Source of the DNA: Ignavibacteriota bacterium
Lineage (GTDB): Bacteria > Bacteroidota > Ignavibacteria > Ignavibacteriales > Melioribacteraceae
DNA length: 64,000 nucleotides
Assembly: GCA_002746605.1 (NCBI GenBank)
Contig: PDPT01000038.1
Location: forward strand, 24,940 to 88,939
Direction: 5' to 3'
Part shown: piece by piece, positions 61,905 through 64,000 of the stretch
How the letters are laid out: every line of letters begins with the position of its first letter
Numbering within the stretch: the first letter of the stretch is position 1
Translations under genes and position numbers: made by a program
The notes under the pieces: model-generated
Database searches by the model: none
What the model was told of the DNA's origin: nothing
Seen by the model: the letters and a program-made list of their open reading frames with translations, nothing else

Positions 61905-63002
61905 TTACTCTTTTATTATTATTCCCCCTGCTAATAAATGGCCTTGTTCATCGTACAAAACCAAAGATTGTCCTGGTGTTATTGCCCTCTTAGGTTCAAG
62001 AAATTTAAGTTCAATTTTCTTATTATCCGCAAAAATTATTTTTGCGGGCGAACCCTTATCGGAATATCTGATTTTTGCAATTATAATCGAACCGGAAATT
62101 ATAGAATCTGTACTTACATAGTTAATATCTTTTGCAATTACTTTTTGTTTTAATAAATCTTCATTATCTCCAAGTTCAACAATGTTATTTTCTTTATCAA
62201 TATTTTTTACGTAAACAGGTTTCCCAAGTGCAATTCCCAAACCTTTTCTTTGTCCTATTGTATAGAACGGAATTCCCTTGTGAGTTCCAACCTTCTTATT
62301 TTTATAAATAAAACTTCCCTCTTCAATTTCTTGAATTTTTTTGGGAACTCTTTCGCGTAAAAATCTTTCGTAATTATTATCAGCAACAAAACAAATTTCC
62401 TGACTATCAGGTTTATTTGCCGTTTTAACACCAAGTTTAACTGCAAGTTCTCTTACTTCGAGTTTTGTATATTTCCCAAGCGGAAGTAAGGTTCTGCTTA
62501 AACTTTTTTGAGTTAATCCCCACAAAGCATAGGTCTGATCTTTAAAAGAATCGGCAGCATTTTTTAGAATATATCTTTTTGAATTTTCGTTATAATCAAT
62601 ATTAGCATAATGTCCGGTGGCAACGTAATGAGCATCAAGAGAGTCAGCTTTAGTTAAAAGTTCTTCCCATTTAATTTTTCTGTTACATATTACACACGGA
62701 TTCGGAGTTCTGCCGGCAAAATATTCATCAACAAAATCATTAATTACCGTTTCTTCAAAAGCCTTTGTAAAATCGACAGTATAATGCGGGAAATCAAATT
62801 TATCGGCTATACTTTTTGCATCAAAAATAGCATCAAGAGAGCAACAACCGGATTCATGTTTTGGTGCACCACCAACTTCCATAAATCCCCAAGTTTTCAT
62901 TGTTATCCCAATAACTTCGTACCCCTCATTTTTCAATAAAGCGGCTGCGACAGAAGAATCTACACCTCCGCTCATTGCAACTATAACTCTTTTTTTATTC
63001 AA
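61905..63002 (-). CDS. mnmA: tRNA-specific 2-thiouridylase MnmA
   Basis: VIVAMSGGVDSSVAAALL, TPNPCVICNRKIKW, DSQEICFV, GQRKGLGIA. Confidence 0.95.
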   Translation of the reverse strand: MNKKRVIVAMSGGVDSSVAAALLKNEGYEVIGITMKTWGFMEVGGAPKHESGCCSLDAIFDAKSIADKFDFPHYTVDFTKAFEETVINDFVDEYFAGRTPNPCVICNRKIKWEELLTKADSLDAHYVATGHYANIDYNENSKRYILKNAADSFKDQTYALWGLTQKSLSRTLLPLGKYTKLEVRELAVKLGVKTANKPDSQEICFVADNNYERFLRERVPKKIQEIEEGSFIYKNKKVGTHKGIPFYTIGQRKGLGIALGKPVYVKNIDKENNIVELGDNEDLLKQKVIAKDINYVSTDSIISGSIIIAKIRYSDKGSPAKIIFADNKKIELKFLEPKRAITPGQSLVLYDEQGHLLAGGIIIKE

Positions 63003-63224
63003 GACTAAAACTTTCTATTATTTTTTATTTAATAAAGTTAACGAAATGAAATGAAATTTTCTTGGGAAAGATGTTATAAACAATCTTTAATCTGATATAA
63101 CTAAAGTAATAATTAAATTAATGAGCCTTACAAATAAGTTCGGTTTATCTTTTTAACATTGATAACTGTTGCACAACGCCATAAAAAATAAAAAGAGATA
63201 AATCTCAAGCTCACTTAATCCATT

Positions 63225-63434
63225 TTAAGCGAGGTTTGATATTTTATTGAAATCCAAAATATCAAAATTAAAGTATTTTAAAAATGCTCTTTTAAGTTCA
63301 TATAAAGCCTCTTTTATAAAAACAATGGCAACCTTAGCTTTTGCATTGGTATTTGTCAATTTTTGTGCAAACTTCAAATACTTTTTCAGATTGTAAGACA
63401 TAGTAGTAAAGTACCAGATATAATAATGTAGAAT
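63225..63434 (-). pseudogene. Probable transposase C-terminal remnant (IS1182-like DDE)
   Basis: Minus-strand open stretch ILHYYIWYFTTMSYNLKKYLKFAQKLTNTNAKAKVAIVFIKEALYELKRAFLKYFNFDILDFNKISNLA*, resembling transposase C-terminal ends, with a stop just upstream. Confidence 0.5.
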
Positions 63435-63577
63435 TTAACGGAAGTGAACTTTTATAGGGTGCAATTACAAGCATGCAAATTTGCTTCAGTTAGAAAAATG
63501 CAATGTTAAAAATAAAATTATTATTTTTAGTCATTAAAACCTAAAGATTTAAATAGTTCAAAAAACATAACATCAAA

Positions 63578-64000
63578 ATGACCCTTAAAAACTCACTAAA
63601 GAGCTTAGTAAATAACACTAAATACTTTATTGAAGATGCTAAATATTTTTTAGATAATAAAATAAACCTTACCGCAAAAACTACGCTCGGGCTAATGCTT
63701 GGTAGTTATATGTTCTTTAACGTAAACGCAGTAAATGCTCAAGTTACAGTGCCGGTAGATAGTATAAGTGTAGAATATGGTCACAAAGATATAAGTAAGA
63801 TCGCAACATACATTTATAAATCGCTTTGGGAGGAAAAAGATGGAGTTCCAACACTAAAAGACACAATAGACTTTGGAAATCTACCTTTGGGAGATGAAGT
63901 ACCATTTAGAACCTTTAGTTCAGGGTATGGTGTGGACAGAAATGAGTACTCTTGGGACAAATGGCACAAAGTAGTAGTGATAGGCACAGTATTTTTTTCA
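63578..64000 (+). CDS. Secreted/surface protein N-terminus, truncated by window end (not in the ORF track)
   Basis: ATG at 63578, open to base 64000 (141 codons): MTLKNSLKSLVNNTKYFIEDAKYFLDNKINLTAKTTLGLMLGSYMFFNVNAVNAQVTVPVDSISVEYGHKD... Confidence 0.65.
   Translation, partial: MTLKNSLKSLVNNTKYFIEDAKYFLDNKINLTAKTTLGLMLGSYMFFNVNAVNAQVTVPVDSISVEYGHKDISKIATYIYKSLWEEKDGVPTLKDTIDFGNLPLGDEVPFRTFSSGYGVDRNEYSWDKWHKVVVIGTVFFS

Noticed and set aside
63475-63484. Perfect palindrome GCAAATTTGC
   Set aside because: Only 10 bp in AT-rich DNA, easily by chance; no second copy or link to a regulator seen.

Overview
AT-rich, gene-dense chromosomal window, most likely from an Ignavibacteria-like member of the Bacteroidota/Chlorobi group. 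This is inferred from gene content and protein style, not from a search. Most of it is conserved housekeeping sequence: ald, accD, trpS, scpA/scpB, lysS, ybeY, topA, xer-type recombinase, hpf, hprK, holB, ssb, mutS2, exbB/exbD, polA, mnmA. It also contains a type IX secretion module with a 2264-aa SprA translocon protein directly followed by a PorX-type response-regulator/PglZ protein. Envelope genes include FadL-like porins, a Wzi-like protein, DUF2279 and SGNH lipoproteins. Less ordinary items are: a lipoprotein with a Tyr/acidic half and a Ser/Arg half; a diacylglycerol-kinase-like gene split by one extra T in a homopolymer; a probable transposase C-terminal remnant near 63.2-63.4 kb; a CDS missing from the ORF track that runs off the right edge and has an unusually long N-region before its signal-like segment; an unexplained degenerate coding-like stretch near 57.3 kb; and a strong intrinsic terminator after the exb genes. 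I saw no CRISPR array, rRNA, convincing tRNA, prophage or clear defence system, and I cannot claim a definite new system.
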